64,000 bases of DNA from Chondrosia reniformis (GCA_947172415.1 OX359196.1:5519901-5583900), one strand, 5' to 3'. Numbered from the stretch's first letter, positions 46,267 through 58,927 are shown. The notes: a model not told the origin generated them from the sequence alone. Made by a program: numbers and translations.

Positions 46267-49200
46267 ATGGATGTAGACGTACGTTCACTGCTACAGCAGC
46301 TTAGTAATTCAATTTATCGGCGGCACTCATTCAAAGAAGAAGGCACGTTTTCACTGAAATTATGGGAACCTTACAAAATGCTGCATTTGGAGAGGAAGAA
46401 GGAGAATGATTTCTGCAAAGCGGGCGTCCAGTGTGCTTACGAAATCTTGTTAATGAGGAAATACGACTGGTATCCGAAATATACTGCAAATAGCAAGAAA
46501 GCTGCTTCATTGGAACGAGGCTATTGGGCGGTGTTTTCCTTGATATCTGGCGGGAGACTGGAAGAGGGAGAAAAATTGAAAAAATTACTTAAGAAATTGG
46601 ATCAGCATAGTAAGAATAGACTCAATGGTCAAGTACATTCTAACTTCATTGTCATAGCTCGTTGCCATGGCTTCGCTGTCCAATATGTGTTCATAGATGG
46701 TGAGTAAGTTGTTATGCCTGTCTCTTCTGGTTCACAGGAGCCCTAATCCATGTAAAGGAGAGCCTGTTGTACTTGATGTTGGATTTGGCCCAGCTGCAAT
46801 CAGAGACCTTGGAACAGTCACACATTGCTCCACTGGCCAAGGAGCACTTACAGATGAGTGTCAGCCTGGAAGACTCTATCCAAGAAATGAAGTGGCAGTC
46901 ACAACTGTTTGCCAGTCAGCCTGGAACTGGTTATTCAGGTTTCCTCAATGGAGAGGTTGGTTCCTCCACCCCTCAGGGCCCTAAGGGGTCAGCAGGGTCA
47001 AAGGTCACGAGGTCAGGGCCTCTCTTCTGTAGGTGTGTGGTCCCTTGTACGACCCTGTACAGAGGTCACTGTTTAGTGGATTGACTCATAGCAAGACCTC
47101 AAAGATGAATGTCTGCTTGGCACTGCCAGAGCTGACTGAAGAATGTTGTTTTCTAATCCCACAATCTTCTGCCGGGGAGCTGCCACGTTTGGTATGCTGG
47201 TACCGTAGTCTTTCTAATATAGTTTACTGTATGTGTTGTTCTTACCTATTTCACACATCTCCTCCTATAGGAGCTAGGTCACACTGCTGCTTGCCAGTCA
47301 GCTGTTGATGACAGTGGAATATTCACAGATGAAGAAGTGTCCATGTGGGCACAGTTGGATATATCCTCACATCCTCTGCCCAACACTTGGGACATTCATT
47401 CTAAGTATGTAGCCTCTCCATGTAGTATGTATGTAGCCTCTGTATGTAGTATGTATATCTCCATGTAGTATGTATGTATATCTCCATGTAGTGTGTATGT
47501 AGCCTCTGTATGTAGTATGTATCTCCATATAGTGTGTATGTATATCTCCATGTAGTATGTATGTATATCTCCATGTAGTGTGTATGTATATCTCCATGTA
47601 GTGTGTATGTATATCTCCATGTAGTATGTATGTATATCTCCATGTAGTGTGTATGTATATCTCCATGTAGTATGTATGTATATCTCCATGTAGTGTGTAT
47701 GTATATCTCCATGTAGTATGTATGTATATCTCCATGTAGTGTGTATGTATATCTCCATGTAGTATGTATGTATATCTCCATGTAGTGTGTATGTATATCT
47801 CCATGTAGTATGTATGTATATCTCCATGTAGTGTGTACGTATATCTCCATGTAGTGTGTATGTAAGCCAGTATGTGCCTTTTATTTGTGTATTCTCCATC
47901 TCTGACTTGTAATTAGATGTACTGCAATGTACCTAACTGAAGCAGGATCTGCGGTGTTTGATAAAGCCTACAGGAAGCATCTTTGCAATATTTCAAACAT
48001 GATTGGTTGTACACCTCCAGCAGTTGCTATGGTAACCATGGACCAATTAGTGACTGACACATTTTATGTGTTGCAAGGGTCTGCCTCCAGTACTTATAGC
48101 TGTGTTGAGGTAGGTGCTTGTGTGTACAGTAATGTATACAGTTGAAGGACGCTCTATAATTTGATCCATATTTGCCTGTTATCCAGCCAGACTTGCTCTT
48201 CTCCCCCGTTTCTGATGTGGTTACTTCTGGAATTGGTCTTATTAGTTGTATGAAGATGTTGCAAGATTTTGCAGAGTTGGGAACATACTACATTCGACTG
48301 GAGCAGCTCTGTATGCTCTTAGCTGAGCATGGTTCCATAGCCGTTGCCATGGCTACATCAGTCAGATCATTCTTATGGATGTACAGGTCAAGTATCATCC
48401 ACTTTAGAGGTACAGGTGTAGGGAGCATACTGGCCAGTTGGTATTGATTGTGTGGTATGTATTCTCTAGATAAAGAATGCTGTCAGACCCTACTCGGTAT
48501 CAAGATCACATTGCACAAGCTCTTTAGAGGACTGAGGTATTTTGACATGCAAAACACACTTTATTATACCATACTCCTGGTGTCCATGTTAAAGTGTTGG
48601 TCGCTGTTTGTGTTGGTAGGTTCTTGGCGGAATGGTGCAATGTATCAGGCTTATGGGAGGGTTGCGGGGATTTCCCCAAGGTACATGTCATCACTGATTC
48701 CCTTAAGGGTATGACCCTGTGCTGATTGGTGTGTGTGTATACACATAATACGTATGTAGGGAATGTCACTGCTTGATCTACTTGTGGCAGAGGCAGAATG
48801 CAGTGCTGGATTAGACAGGTTTGACTTAATCCTGTCCATGCTAAAGAGATCTTTGGAACCTTTTATCAAGTAAGTTAAATGCGTTTGTTTCTGTTAAAAA
48901 GTGGTAACTCTCTTCAAATGCCCTTCCCCCTATTCCCTTAAAAGAATCTCTTTACTGGTTATTCTGGACCAAATAGTACACACTTATGGTGGCCATGTTT
49001 CTATTGCGCCATTCTTGTAATACTGTATGGAACTGTATTTACAGGTCAATTTTGTGTTTTGTTTATTTTTGTAGTTATATGCAACAGTGGGTGTTCAGTG
49101 GATCCTGCATTGACTATGAAGAAGAGTTTTCTATTCAGAAAGATCCCGTAGCATTAACTGACAAAGGCAAGAATACTCAAGTCCAAATTCAATTCTAATT

Positions 49201-52200
49201 CCAGAATTTCTATTCATAATCTGTTTTCTTAGTGACCCATCTACTTAGACTGTATTCTTTCCATTTAGGTCACATTTACTGGGAAAAAGGGTTTAGCTTG
49301 AGAAGTGGCATTCGATGTGTTCCAGAATTTGTCAGCAAAGACCTGGCTACAATTATCTTCATGTCAGGAAAGGCACTAAACCTTTTGAAGATATGTTTTC
49401 CTTCAGTCAGTCAATGCTTACATGCTGCATAGGTGTGATACAATTATTAAATAAATGGTGTAATTATTGTATAGCACTTTTTATTCAATGCTAATGTGGA
49501 GGTATTGGATTTTGAGGTCACCTTTTCTCAGAGGAGATTGTTGGAAATAGAGAGCAATTCAAAAGTTAGCCTAAATTGTGAGCTGAAATTATTTAATATT
49601 TTAATTACAAGGCATTGTTGATGTTTGTGGTAGCTGTATGAAGGGAAGGTCCATGCCCTCCACAATGCCTGGGTCAGAGAGCAACAGGAGGCAAAGGAGA
49701 AAGTCAGGCTGGAGGAATTGGCTGCTGTGATGAAGGAGAGACAGCTTATGTTAGATGCAGCAGGGCAAGCTAAAAGTACTTTATAAAACCTCTTGATTGG
49801 AATCTTTAAAGATGCTTATGTCCTTTCTTAACAGGAGAAAAGGTCCAGGAGCTCTCTGAAGTAGCTGCCAGGAAGAAAGAAGAGTTAGAGGATTTGAAAC
49901 TCCAAATGGAACAAGATAGAGAAGTGTGTGACACACTTAATTTATGTTCCAATGTATTGTGTTTAGTATAACAAATGTGTGCAACACTTTCATTGCTTGC
50001 TCCTTCCCAGAGAAGAGCCTTGCTTGTTGCTGAGGAGAAGAGGGAGGACAAGAGAAGACTGGAAAAGACACTTGAAAAGGACAGAGCTTGGGAAGAGGAA
50101 CAAAAGGCACATGAAGAGCAAGCGAAGGAGGAGCTGGTTGCTTACTATGAGGAGCTGTCTAGAGAGGCTGAAAAGCGAGAAAGGAGAGCAAGATGGAGGA
50201 AAGCTAGGATAGAATTAAATAGCAAGCGTAAGAAGTTCCTACAAAAAGATAAGGAGATATTTTCCCAGCAGCTGATTGAACAAGAAGGCCATGATGGTAA
50301 GACACTTTCAGAGGAGCATGTTGAAAGCCTAACAGAACCCGTATTACCAGGGGAGAAGGAGAGGACGGAAGAGGAAGATGCACAAGAGATGAAGCATGTT
50401 GAAAACCTAACAGAACCTGTATTACCAGGGGAGAAGGGGAGGACAGAAGAGGAAGATGCACAAGAGATGAAGCATGTAACTGTCCATGCTGCACCAGAAG
50501 TTACTCTGTTGCCATTAGAACAGGATAGTGTCCATTCTGATGATAGAGAGGGTACAGCTAGTGCAATAGACCTTCCGTCTGCCTCACAACTAGGAGGTGA
50601 AGCTGCTAAGTCTACCATGTACTACATGCAGACTGAGAGCTTGGATGGCTGTCATGGGGATGATATACAGCAGAATGGTAACCTTTTACCACCTGTTGGA
50701 AGTCATCAGCTGAATGATGCTGATATCAGGGACATCTTGTACCCAGATAGAGAGAGCACATTGGCAGTGCCCCCTCCCCCAAACACTAGGGGACAGGCAC
50801 CCCCATCCACTGCACAATATCTTATGTACCCTGATAGAAGTTATGAAGTGGTGCCAAAGAATATCAGGTACACCCAGAGGGATTTTCCTGTAATTAGGGA
50901 GGAGGTGGAAGCTGGTAATATGCATCATGTACATGGGCTTCATGTAAGCAATGCAGCAGATTTGTACCAAGATACCTATCAGCAGTTTGGTGAGTGAGAC
51001 TGTAGGAGCAATGTGTCCTCTTTACAATGTTCCTGTAGTGTTTACAATTTACAGTGTACCGGTATGTAGGCCTTCTTCCAGATGGAGGTAGACTATTTGA
51101 CGTGTTTGCAAAGCCATCTGAAATAGAGAGTGATGATGGGGATGGCCCGGGGAGTGCCAAAGATCTGTATCCTTTGCAAGTCCTTTTGGAAAGAAGTATT
51201 GTTACTCCTCTAAGAGTTCAGTAAGTGGTGGATCTGGTGAAGTTGGGAGTCGTTTCATTGTTTTTGACCATTCTTACAGAGCTGGTTTAGTCAATGCCTC
51301 ACTTGTGAGTTACTTTATTGAAGAACTGGCCATCAAGGAGCACTTTACTGCAATGAGACAATTTCTTTTACTGGAAGATGGAGAATTTGGACATGTTTTA
51401 GCTAATGCTCTCTTTGAAGAGGTGGCACATTCAGATTCTGCAGTTCGCCTCAGTTCAGCTATCTTCTTGAACCCTCTCTTGACAAAGGCACTGCAGCATT
51501 CCATGTATGGAGATTCCCCATATGCTTCCAGACTGAGCTTTCAACTCAAGTACCAGCCAACTGCCATCCGATCAACCAGTGAGTTGTATAATTACTCTTT
51601 TATTATACCTTACAACAGTCAATATGCAGTTCAATCTTCCAAGTTTTACACAGGTACATACTTCCTAACAGTTTGTATATTATCATTATCTTAAGCCTAA
51701 ACACATTAAGGTCCTGTATGTCCTATATGAATGATTGAGCCTTGCTATTGAGCAATTGATCTGTGGAGACGTGTAATGCCCTTTTGTCCTGTAGGCGTGA
51801 GAGCGCTGGACTTTCTTGAACTTCACTATGAGGTGGACTGGCCTTGTAACATTGTCATCACAGAGCATTCTATTGACAAGTGCAACACAATTCTGCACTT
51901 CCTACTGCAGCTGAAAAGAACATCGTGGTCGTTAAAAGAGGTCTTTGCATACCTCAAAAAGTGTGAGCTGTTATATGGCTACTCTGATATTTGGTCAGAC
52001 AGTGACTCATTTGTGTGCTTGTTGTAGGTGAGAGTCGCGGCTTGAGAAGCAGTGTCCACATCAGAGAACTTGTGGCATTTAGGTACATTTTTTCCTCGTT
52101 TTCTTAAGTCATAAAGGGTTTATAACAGGTGGTATTCAACTTCTTGTCCAGGTTTGAAATGCAACATTTTGTCAGTGTCTTACAGAGTTACATGTCCAAC

Positions 52201-53210
52201 CAAGTCCTTCACATCTCGTGGAAGGAGTTTATGACTACACTCAACACTAAAGTGAGTCATATCCTGTTCTATTAAGTGCAGTGGCTAGGAAAATCTCTCT
52301 GTGGTGATGCTTTGGGAACATAGAGAGGTTGGGTATCACTATATATTGAATAATGGGACCCAGAGAAGTGTCATTGTACAGACTGTAAATGGTTTTATTA
52401 TAATGAGATATGGAGTATATGGTCCAGATATGTGAACAGCACACGTATACTGGTGCATGTCTCATGTATTGTAATTATGTATTGCTGACTTCCAGTTTTC
52501 CTGATTATGGAGTGGTGATTATGCTAACTCCTTATTTGGTATACAGGTCCACTCTTTGGATGATCTCTGTCAGGCTCATAAGACATATATCGGGAGGGCC
52601 ATCTTCAGGTTAACCTCATTACATTGCCACACACTCTTATGTAGCTCTGTATTTTTACATTGGAAGCTGTGCAATTTGACTACTTTTCAATTTGATTAGC
52701 TGAAGAAGGCCCTGCTAATTTTGGTGTATAAACATATTTCCCAACACCTGTAGCTTTCACTAAATGGTACTTTATAGGAAACTCTGTAGAGTTTGAATCA
52801 AACAGTTTGTATAGATAGCAATTTTGTACCTGAATAATGGTTTTCTTTCTGTGTGGTTATTTCATAGGTCATTACTGAGCAAGAAAGCAAGTGCCATTAT
52901 GAAAATTATTAGAGAAGTTCTTCACCTCATTCACAAGTTTAGACTGCAACTGATGGCAGGAGAGTGGAATGCAGATGATCAGACATTGTCAAACTTTGAT
53001 TCCTTACGTCAAATTCATAAAAATTTTAGGGAAAACACCCAATTTTTACACATGGGTAAGTCACATCTCAGCTGCACAATGTAGTAGTTCATATACCATG
53101 CATTTAATTATGTCTGTCCAGTGGTGAAAAAGCTGATTCAGCGAGGATACCAACCACATCTGGAGGACTTTGTTTTGAGACTAAATTTCAATGATTTTTA
53201 TGCAACATAG
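46267..53210 (+). CDS. TUBGCP6: gamma-tubulin complex component 6, 23 exons, 1413 aa
   Basis: Exons: 46267-46699, 46738-46955, 47033-47191, 47271-47404, 47917-48109, 48187-48409, 48470-48539, 48620-48680, 48760-48869, 49075-49166, 49269-49405, 49475-49564, 49634-49775, 49835-49923, 50011-50989, 51070-51220, 51280-51578, 51795-51962, 52028-52082, 52152-52251, 52547-52608, 52868-53055, 53122-53210; all phases close. GCP6 is a scaffold subunit of the gamma-tubulin ring complex that nucleates microtubules. GRIP1 region: GHIYWEKGFSLRSG and ALNLLKICFPS. Then a long charged coiled coil (EEKREDKRRLEKTLEKDRAW) and a low-complexity insert. GRIP2: FLLLEDGEFG, LHYEVDWPCNIVITEHSIDK, FRFEMQHFVSVLQSYM, and the C-terminus RGYQPHLEDFVLRLNFNDFY, almost identical to human GCP6. 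Exon 15 contains a 26-residue duplication. Intron 10 appears to be GC-AG. The exon 2 donor (GAG|GTTGGT) is the least certain junction. Confidence 0.95.
47405..47868. repeat. 23-bp tandem array filling TUBGCP6 intron 4
   Basis: The unit ccatgtagtgtgtatgtatatct, with atg/gtg variants, recurs about 20 times from the exon 4 donor (CTAA|GTATGTAGCC) nearly to the intron end. The first units, with agcctct, are more diverged. Long frames on the minus strand (HYMEIYIHTTW...) are repeat artefacts. Confidence 0.95.
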
Positions 53211-53259
53211 TGTATTAATCATGAATATCAATAGTTGAGTGCAGTGTCAAAGGATTATA

Positions 53260-54113
53260 TTAAACAGCAGTTTCCTTCTTCTCCTTCCATTCATGTTTGA
53301 CATTGAGCATAGGTACATACTTGGGACAAGGTACTTGGCCAGGGACTTCACAGATACACAATCTTTGTCCTGCCCTTCTGTCCCCGAAGTTGGCTGGATT
53401 GGGGAGAACCTCCTGTTGCTCTCTAGCAACTTGAGTACTACAGGGACCGCAGTGTAGAACAATTCAAAGGTCTGTTTCATTCATAACATTGCTAACATGA
53501 CTTAACTTACTCTGGCTTTGCTGCAATTCTTTTTATCTCTTCAATTATCTTTAAACTGTTCTTACTTTCTGCATCCAACATTAAGTGGTTTCCATCCTCT
53601 ATTCACAAAATGGTACATTGCAACACATAGACTGGTTCAGATCAATGTACATATACGTATGCACTGGGTTACCTGAAAGTAGCCATATCAGGTGCACAAT
53701 AGTAATATAAATAAAATCAAATATACATGACTAGTTTGGCGTACCGCAAAATATTCGAATTGTTGGAATCTCTTTTAGGTTTTTGAACATTACAAACTGT
53801 ACTGCAGGGTTTTTGAACTGCAATTGTGGCACATTTTTCTTTACAAAGGATCTGCATATTGCATGCACAAAGTGTACTGGGATGATGACGCACCACGCAG
53901 ATCGACAATATGATGCAACGTGCTAATAACATACCTTACTCCTTTGCTCGAAATCTCTCCTGTCCTGTAATAAACTGCTACTGCCCTTACTGACTTCTTT
54001 AGGTGGATGGGTAAACTATTTAGGTATTCGAACGTGGGCTGGCTCAATTTCAGTTTTTTCACAATCTGCAAGTGCTTTGGAAGAAAGCGTTTTGGTATTA
54101 GTCGCTGCCTCAT
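53260..54113 (-). CDS. MRPS25: mitochondrial small-subunit ribosomal protein mS25, 4 exons, 183 aa
   Basis: Exons on the minus strand: 54113-53935, 53851-53745, 53598-53511, 53437-53260; phases agree. It is a structural protein of the mitochondrial ribosome with the L51/S25/CI-B8 thioredoxin-like fold. The core SFVKKNVPQLQFKNPAVQFV and MFKNLKEIPTIRIF matches human [23 protein letters not shown]. Next comes a helix SLKIIEEIKRIAAKPE. The C-terminus has NPANFGDR and CICEVPGQVPCPKYVP, matching human HPANFGPR...CICEVEGQVPCPSLVP. The first exon is basic, as for a matrix-imported protein. Human mS25 is 173 aa. Exon 4 is easily missed because another frame over it is open longer. Stop codons of this gene and TUBGCP6 are about 50 bp apart, and its start is 27 bp from POGLUT1. 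Confidence 0.9.
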
Positions 54114-54140
54114 TTTCGTAAGTCGGCCATTTTATTTAAA
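54114..54140. promoter_or_regulatory. 27-bp gap between divergent MRPS25 and POGLUT1 start codons
   Basis: Only 27 bases lie between the start codons, so the two transcripts must share or overlap promoter sequence and probably have overlapping 5' ends. It contains aagtcggccattttattt. Inferred from geometry. Confidence 0.5.
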
Positions 54141-56295
54141 ATGTCTACTGGATTTAAGATTATTACAAACGTATACCTACTACAGCTGTTGTTACTATTC
54201 GCTCGTTGCACTGCACAAAATGATCACGAAGAAAGAAATAGCTACGCGGAGTTGGTAACACCGCAAAATTCAAGCGATACAAGTATGCAATACTCAGTCT
54301 AGCAATTTCATGTACCTGCATTAGTACTAATATAGCACATATATTGCTTGACAGCGTGTAAGGTTATATGTTAAGATATTACTTGACACTATGTACTATA
54401 GCATATATCTTCTACAAAGCATACCACTGTATACCATTTGTATACAAGTGCTAAAGTACGGTACAGTGTGTTTTGAATATTAATTGCTAGTAAACTTGTG
54501 CCATGTATAGGATCTGTAAAGAAGTCTATATATCTTGGTCCAGTAGTGACAACAGTCTCCATAACATAATTTTGACTGTAATAAATACCCTTGAAACTGT
54601 CTAGATAAGTAATATTTACTGTCCTCTTCAGTTGACCTCCCTTGACCTATATATTTCAGGTGACAAGTGGCTCTCATACTTACAGATGATACACAACTCT
54701 GTTATGCAATACCAGCCATGCACTGTACAGAACTGTTCCTGTCACACACCTGTGATTGCCAAAGACCTGGCCTACTGGAGGGACAAAGGTGGCATTACCT
54801 ATGAGGAGTTTCTAAAAGCTAAGGACAAAGGAGTTCACTATCAGATCATTTCGGGCAAATTATATAGACAGGCTGAGTGCATATTTCCTGCTAGGTAGGT
54901 ACTCATTGTATTTGGTGACATTAGCATGTATGTGGGTTGTGCTTGATAATTCTGAATCTGGATTGTGACAGGTGCAAAGGAGCAGAACATTTTATTTTAG
55001 GTCTCTTGGATGTGCTTCCGGATTTGGAATTTATATTGAATGTTTTTGATAACCCAAAGGTAATGGCTTCAATATTGGAACACTTTTTACTATACACAAC
55101 AAATCTGTTGATCCATGCACCCAGGTCTCAAAATACAGTCACCCCATGCCTGTATTCTCATTCAGCAAGGTAAATGAGAGACATGGGGACCCACCACATC
55201 CATGTAACCAATAACCTTCTTGTATTCAACAAGTATAGACAGCTCTTTTTGCTGATGTATTGTACCCAGCTTGGTCCTTTTGGGCAGGTGGACCTGCTGT
55301 GTGGCCCATAGAGCCAACAGGCCTGGGAAGATGGGACTTGAAAAGAGTTACTGTCTCAAAGTAATTGATTATCATCATTGGAAAATATGATTATCTCTGA
55401 ACTGGCACTAAATATTAAATAATGTATTAATTTCTGAACTGGTTCATTCCTCAGAAATGCAAAAGAATGGCCTTGGGAAAGAAAGGAAAATGTAATATTT
55501 TTCAGAGGTTCTAGAACAAGTTCAGAACGTGATCCCTTGATACTTTTGTCAAGAGCCAAGCCACATTTGGTGGATGCTGCATACACAAAGAATCAAGCTT
55601 GGAGATCAGATGCAGTCAGTACTAAATGCTATATATCACTAGTATAATTGTCACTATTTGACTATTCCACAGGACACTCTAGGGGAAGCCCCAGCCAAGG
55701 AGGTCCCCTTAGAGGAACATTGCAAGTACAAGTATGATATAAAATATATAAATACTAAAATTATGAAATGTGTATCTGCTTTTACTTTCTAGGTACTTGT
55801 TTAATTTCCGTGGTGTCGCTGCTAGTTTTAGATTAAAGCATTTATTTTTATGTCATTCATTGGTGTTTCATGCTGGAGAAGAGTGGGTCGAATTTTTCTA
55901 CTTTGCCCTCAAGCCTTGGGTACATTATATACCAGTTTCAAAAGATCTGGATGATTTAGAGTATGTTTCTGGTTTCTATTGGCACAGACAGTACTTGTTT
56001 AGCTAAATTAAGTACACATAAAAGCCTTTGTATTAAATGTTTAGGGAGTTACTACTCTTTGTGCAGCAGAATGATCAAGTGGCTCATGAGATAGCAGAAA
56101 GGTATACTATTCTGCAGCTTTGCTCTATACTGCTTAATCCTCCCTGAATGTGGTTATAGGGGGTTTCAGTTCATCTGGGACCATTTGGATATGGATGATG
56201 TGTCCTGTTACTGGGAGGTACTCCTGAAGAGTTATGCTGCTTTACTGAAATGGAAAGTTCAACACAAAACAGCATTCTTACACATCCAACATTAA
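54141..56295 (+). CDS. POGLUT1: protein O-glucosyltransferase 1 (Rumi/CAP10), 10 exons, 403 aa
   Basis: Exons: 54141-54282, 54660-54894, 54972-55059, 55125-55169, 55239-55360, 55455-55614, 55673-55731, 55793-55960, 56045-56101, 56160-56295; all phases agree. In the ER, POGLUT1 adds glucose to Ser in EGF repeats of Notch-type receptors. Visible: a signal peptide with [50 protein letters not shown] (POGLUT1 [20 protein letters not shown]); [111 protein letters not shown]. Length is close to human (392). The human protein ends in KTEL for ER retrieval; this one ends AFLHIQH, with no KDEL-like tetrapeptide. The donor at 54282 fits phase, but an alternative upstream GTAACA exists. Confidence 0.95.
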
Positions 56296-56560
56296 ATTAT
56301 AACTAATGATATACGTATTTAAGGATAATGAATGACACAAAAAGAGTATGTCTATAAAAATTGGCAATTTGCTAATGCTTATTAGAGAATAATTATATTC
56401 AATAACATTATTTACTTCATTCGGCTTATTAAGCGCGAACAATGAGTTTAATGGCTTCTGTGTGGTAGCTTGCTGCTATGGATATTATAAAATGCGCGTA
56501 CACACTTGGTTGCATGCAGAACGCGAATTAGGGCTGGCTTTTAGAATTCGTTAATACAAT

Positions 56561-56914
56561 ATGGCAACAGCAATTAGAGAAGACCATCATCAAAATTGTC
56601 ATTCTAATTCCAAATTGGCCAATATCAGCTCTACAAGGAAGAAGTGTTCGAGTTCGAGGAAGCAGTCACACCAGCGACAGAGGATAGAGCGAAACCAGAA
56701 AGAAGCGGCTAGAACGAAACGCAACACAAATGCGTATAAAGAACTGAGAAACATTCTAACAGCTAAAGGCGATAAAGATGATCACACTAAAAAGATTGTC
56801 AAAATCCAAATATTGCAAAGTGCACTTAAATACATCGAAGACTTAGAGATGATTCGTAAACAGATCCAATCAGGCTCCATTTCCATTCAAGAGAATCACG
56901 GAGGCAACGTTTAA
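56561..56914 (+). CDS. small bHLH transcription factor, single exon, 117 aa
   Basis: A compact protein made of a basic N-terminus and one basic helix-loop-helix. Basic region: RQRIERNQKEAARTKRNTN, where Asn, Glu (KE) and Arg sit at the bHLH DNA-contact spacing. Helix 1: AYKELRNILTAKG. A short loop with DKDDHTKK follows, then helix 2: IVKIQILQSALKYIEDLEMI. It is a class A-like or divergent bHLH with no Orange, PAS or zipper domain. I cannot assign a family. The upstream region 56296-56560 has no other exon. Confidence 0.8.
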   Translation: MATAIREDHHQNCHSNSKLANISSTRKKCSSSRKQSHQRQRIERNQKEAARTKRNTNAYKELRNILTAKGDKDDHTKKIVKIQILQSALKYIEDLEMIRKQIQSGSISIQENHGGNV

Positions 56915-57744
56915 TACAATTGAATCAATAATTTGTATATGCAAACATTTATTGATGTTATATAATTAAGTGTACAAAGTTGTATACAGTTTAAATTACA
57001 TTAACAACTACTTTAATGATAATTTATCATTATCTTTCATTGTCTGATCATTGGCAGAGTCAGCTGAAGGAATAGTCTAGAAGAGAGAGGAGAGGTTCTA
57101 CTTTGTATATGTCTGCTATATTTTGTTGTGGGCATTAACATACCAGGTTTGGTTTGTATATTCTGTGGACTACAGAGGCACCGAGCAACATGGACAGTAC
57201 AGCTGACACTGTAAATGTAATATATTTGGGCCACGAAAGTCCAGCTGGCATGTCACCAACTTCAAATTTCATGCAGCAAATAAATGTGGTCCAATATCTT
57301 CTCTCTACTGCTTACTTCTCCTTTCTGCCTCCTTGCGCACGACAGTGTCATCTGCAGGAACCACAACAAACTATTACATCTTGTTCTCTTAATTGTCACA
57401 AAATTAGAATTAATACATGCTATAACTATCACAGAACTAGTACATGCAGTAAATCTGGCTAGGCAATGGCAACCATAAACTAAATTCCCTTATAGGTATT
57501 ATATAACTGATTGAACTATTGCGGGACAAGTGAGAAACATGTTAGCATAGACCCTCATAGTGTCCATTGGATATACTAGGTTCACATGTGGTGTAGGCCC
57601 TTACAAAACGTTTCCCGTCCAACTCTGACGTTTATCATAAACCATTCAATACCAGCTCCCAGAATAAAGAATAAAGGCAACGTCTTAAATAATCCTAATT
57701 TCTTCAACTGCATTCAGCCAGCTAATCGTCGGGGTTTCCCCTTA
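56915..57744. other. intergenic between bHLH and TDG genes
   Basis: No convincing exon. Open frames here (for example 57154-57462) show no protein-like composition. The TDG promoter lies at the right end. Confidence 0.45.
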
Positions 57745-58786
57745 ATGATAAAAATGGCAACCAAACGACAAAACGAGACGAAGAGTGATGACTCAAGTGA
57801 AGCTAAAAAGAAGAAGACTCTAAACTCTAAATTTGGCGGGAAAACCGAGGAAGAAGTGATGGAAATGCTTTTACCGGACCACCTGAAATCGGATCTAGAT
57901 GTTATTTTTGTGGGTTTGGTCTAGTGTTGTTTCCTTACGTTATACATTGCTATAGAATGACACGACACGTATATTCAGTCATTTTGTATATCAATAGATT
58001 GGCATAAATCCAGGATTATACTCGGCATACACAGGTCATCATTACAGCAATGCCAACAACCACTTCTGTAAGTAATCACAGATTTGGGATGGACAAGTTA
58101 TCTGTGTTTGTGTATATTTCTGTCCCAGGGCCTTGCCTCTACGAATCAGGCCTAATCCCACGCAAGATGACTTATAAGGAAGACGCAGAATGTCTTGATC
58201 ATGGAATTGGGTTCACAAACATTGTTCCACGCACTACCAGGGGTAGTAATGATCTAACAAGGTAAGAGTTGTGTGGCCCTTGGGAGTGTACTGGTGTGAG
58301 GTTGTGTGGCCCTTGGGAGTGTACTGCTGTGAGGTTGTTTGCTGTAGGAAGGAGATCAAGGAGTGGTCTAAAATTATGCTAGAGAGAATGGCACAGTTGA
58401 AACCTTTAGTACTCTGTTTCAATGGAAAAGGTATTTATGAGATCTATTCTGGTAAAAAGTGTAGTATTGGCATCCAGGAGGAAAAACTACCTGGAACAGA
58501 AACTGTAAGTGTGTTATGTTATGTAGAATGCTTTTACTTTGGTATTGGCAACACTTTTATTTTCAATGTATAGTTTGTATATGTGATGCCCTCAACATCA
58601 GGACGAGCAGCTTCCCATCCCAGAAGAGCTGATAAACTGAAGTTTTTTATCGAATTGAAGGAACTTATAGGACGTTGTAAAGCAAATCAAGAGCAATCCA
58701 AACTAAAGCAAGCACCGCTTCCTCAAAATCCAGCACTTTCTGATGATCAACATAGTGCTAGTACTCCAGAAACACAGTCAAGCTAA
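57745..58786 (+). CDS. TDG: thymine/uracil mismatch DNA glycosylase, 5 exons, 245 aa
   Basis: Exons: 57745-57909, 57998-58067, 58129-58261, 58348-58504, 58574-58786; phases agree. TDG excises T or U from G mismatches and oxidised methylcytosines in base-excision repair and active demethylation. Motifs: DLDVIFIGINPGLYSAYTGH with the catalytic-water Asn59 (GINPG), HYSNANNHFW, HGIGFTNIVPRTTRGSNDL, CFNGKGIYEIYSG, and VMPSTSGRAA (human VMPSSSARCA). N- and C-terminal extensions are short relative to human TDG (410 aa). The N-terminus is Lys-rich (AKKKKTLNSKFGGK). A second in-frame Met lies at 57754 and may be the real start. Confidence 0.94.
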
Positions 58787-58927
58787 ATCATTTCCTAGTT
58801 CATTTTTTAAGTCAATTGTTCATCAAAACATTTCATAATGTAATGCAGTTGATATAAAATAATTATATACAAATATAAATACATATGTACATTATTGTAC
58901 CTGTTACAAAAATACTAAGCTTTGAAA

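Noticed and set aside
47367-47899. Three minus-strand frames with HTTWRYTYILHGD-type repeats
   Set aside because: 23-bp intronic array read in three frames; not constrained.
53247-53480. 77-codon minus frame starting MKQTFELFY
   Set aside because: The overlapping frame encodes the conserved mS25 C-terminus (CICEV, GQVPCP) and joins exon 3 in phase.
57154-57478. Small + strand frames between bHLH and TDG
   Set aside because: No splice context, low-complexity composition and no recognisable motif.
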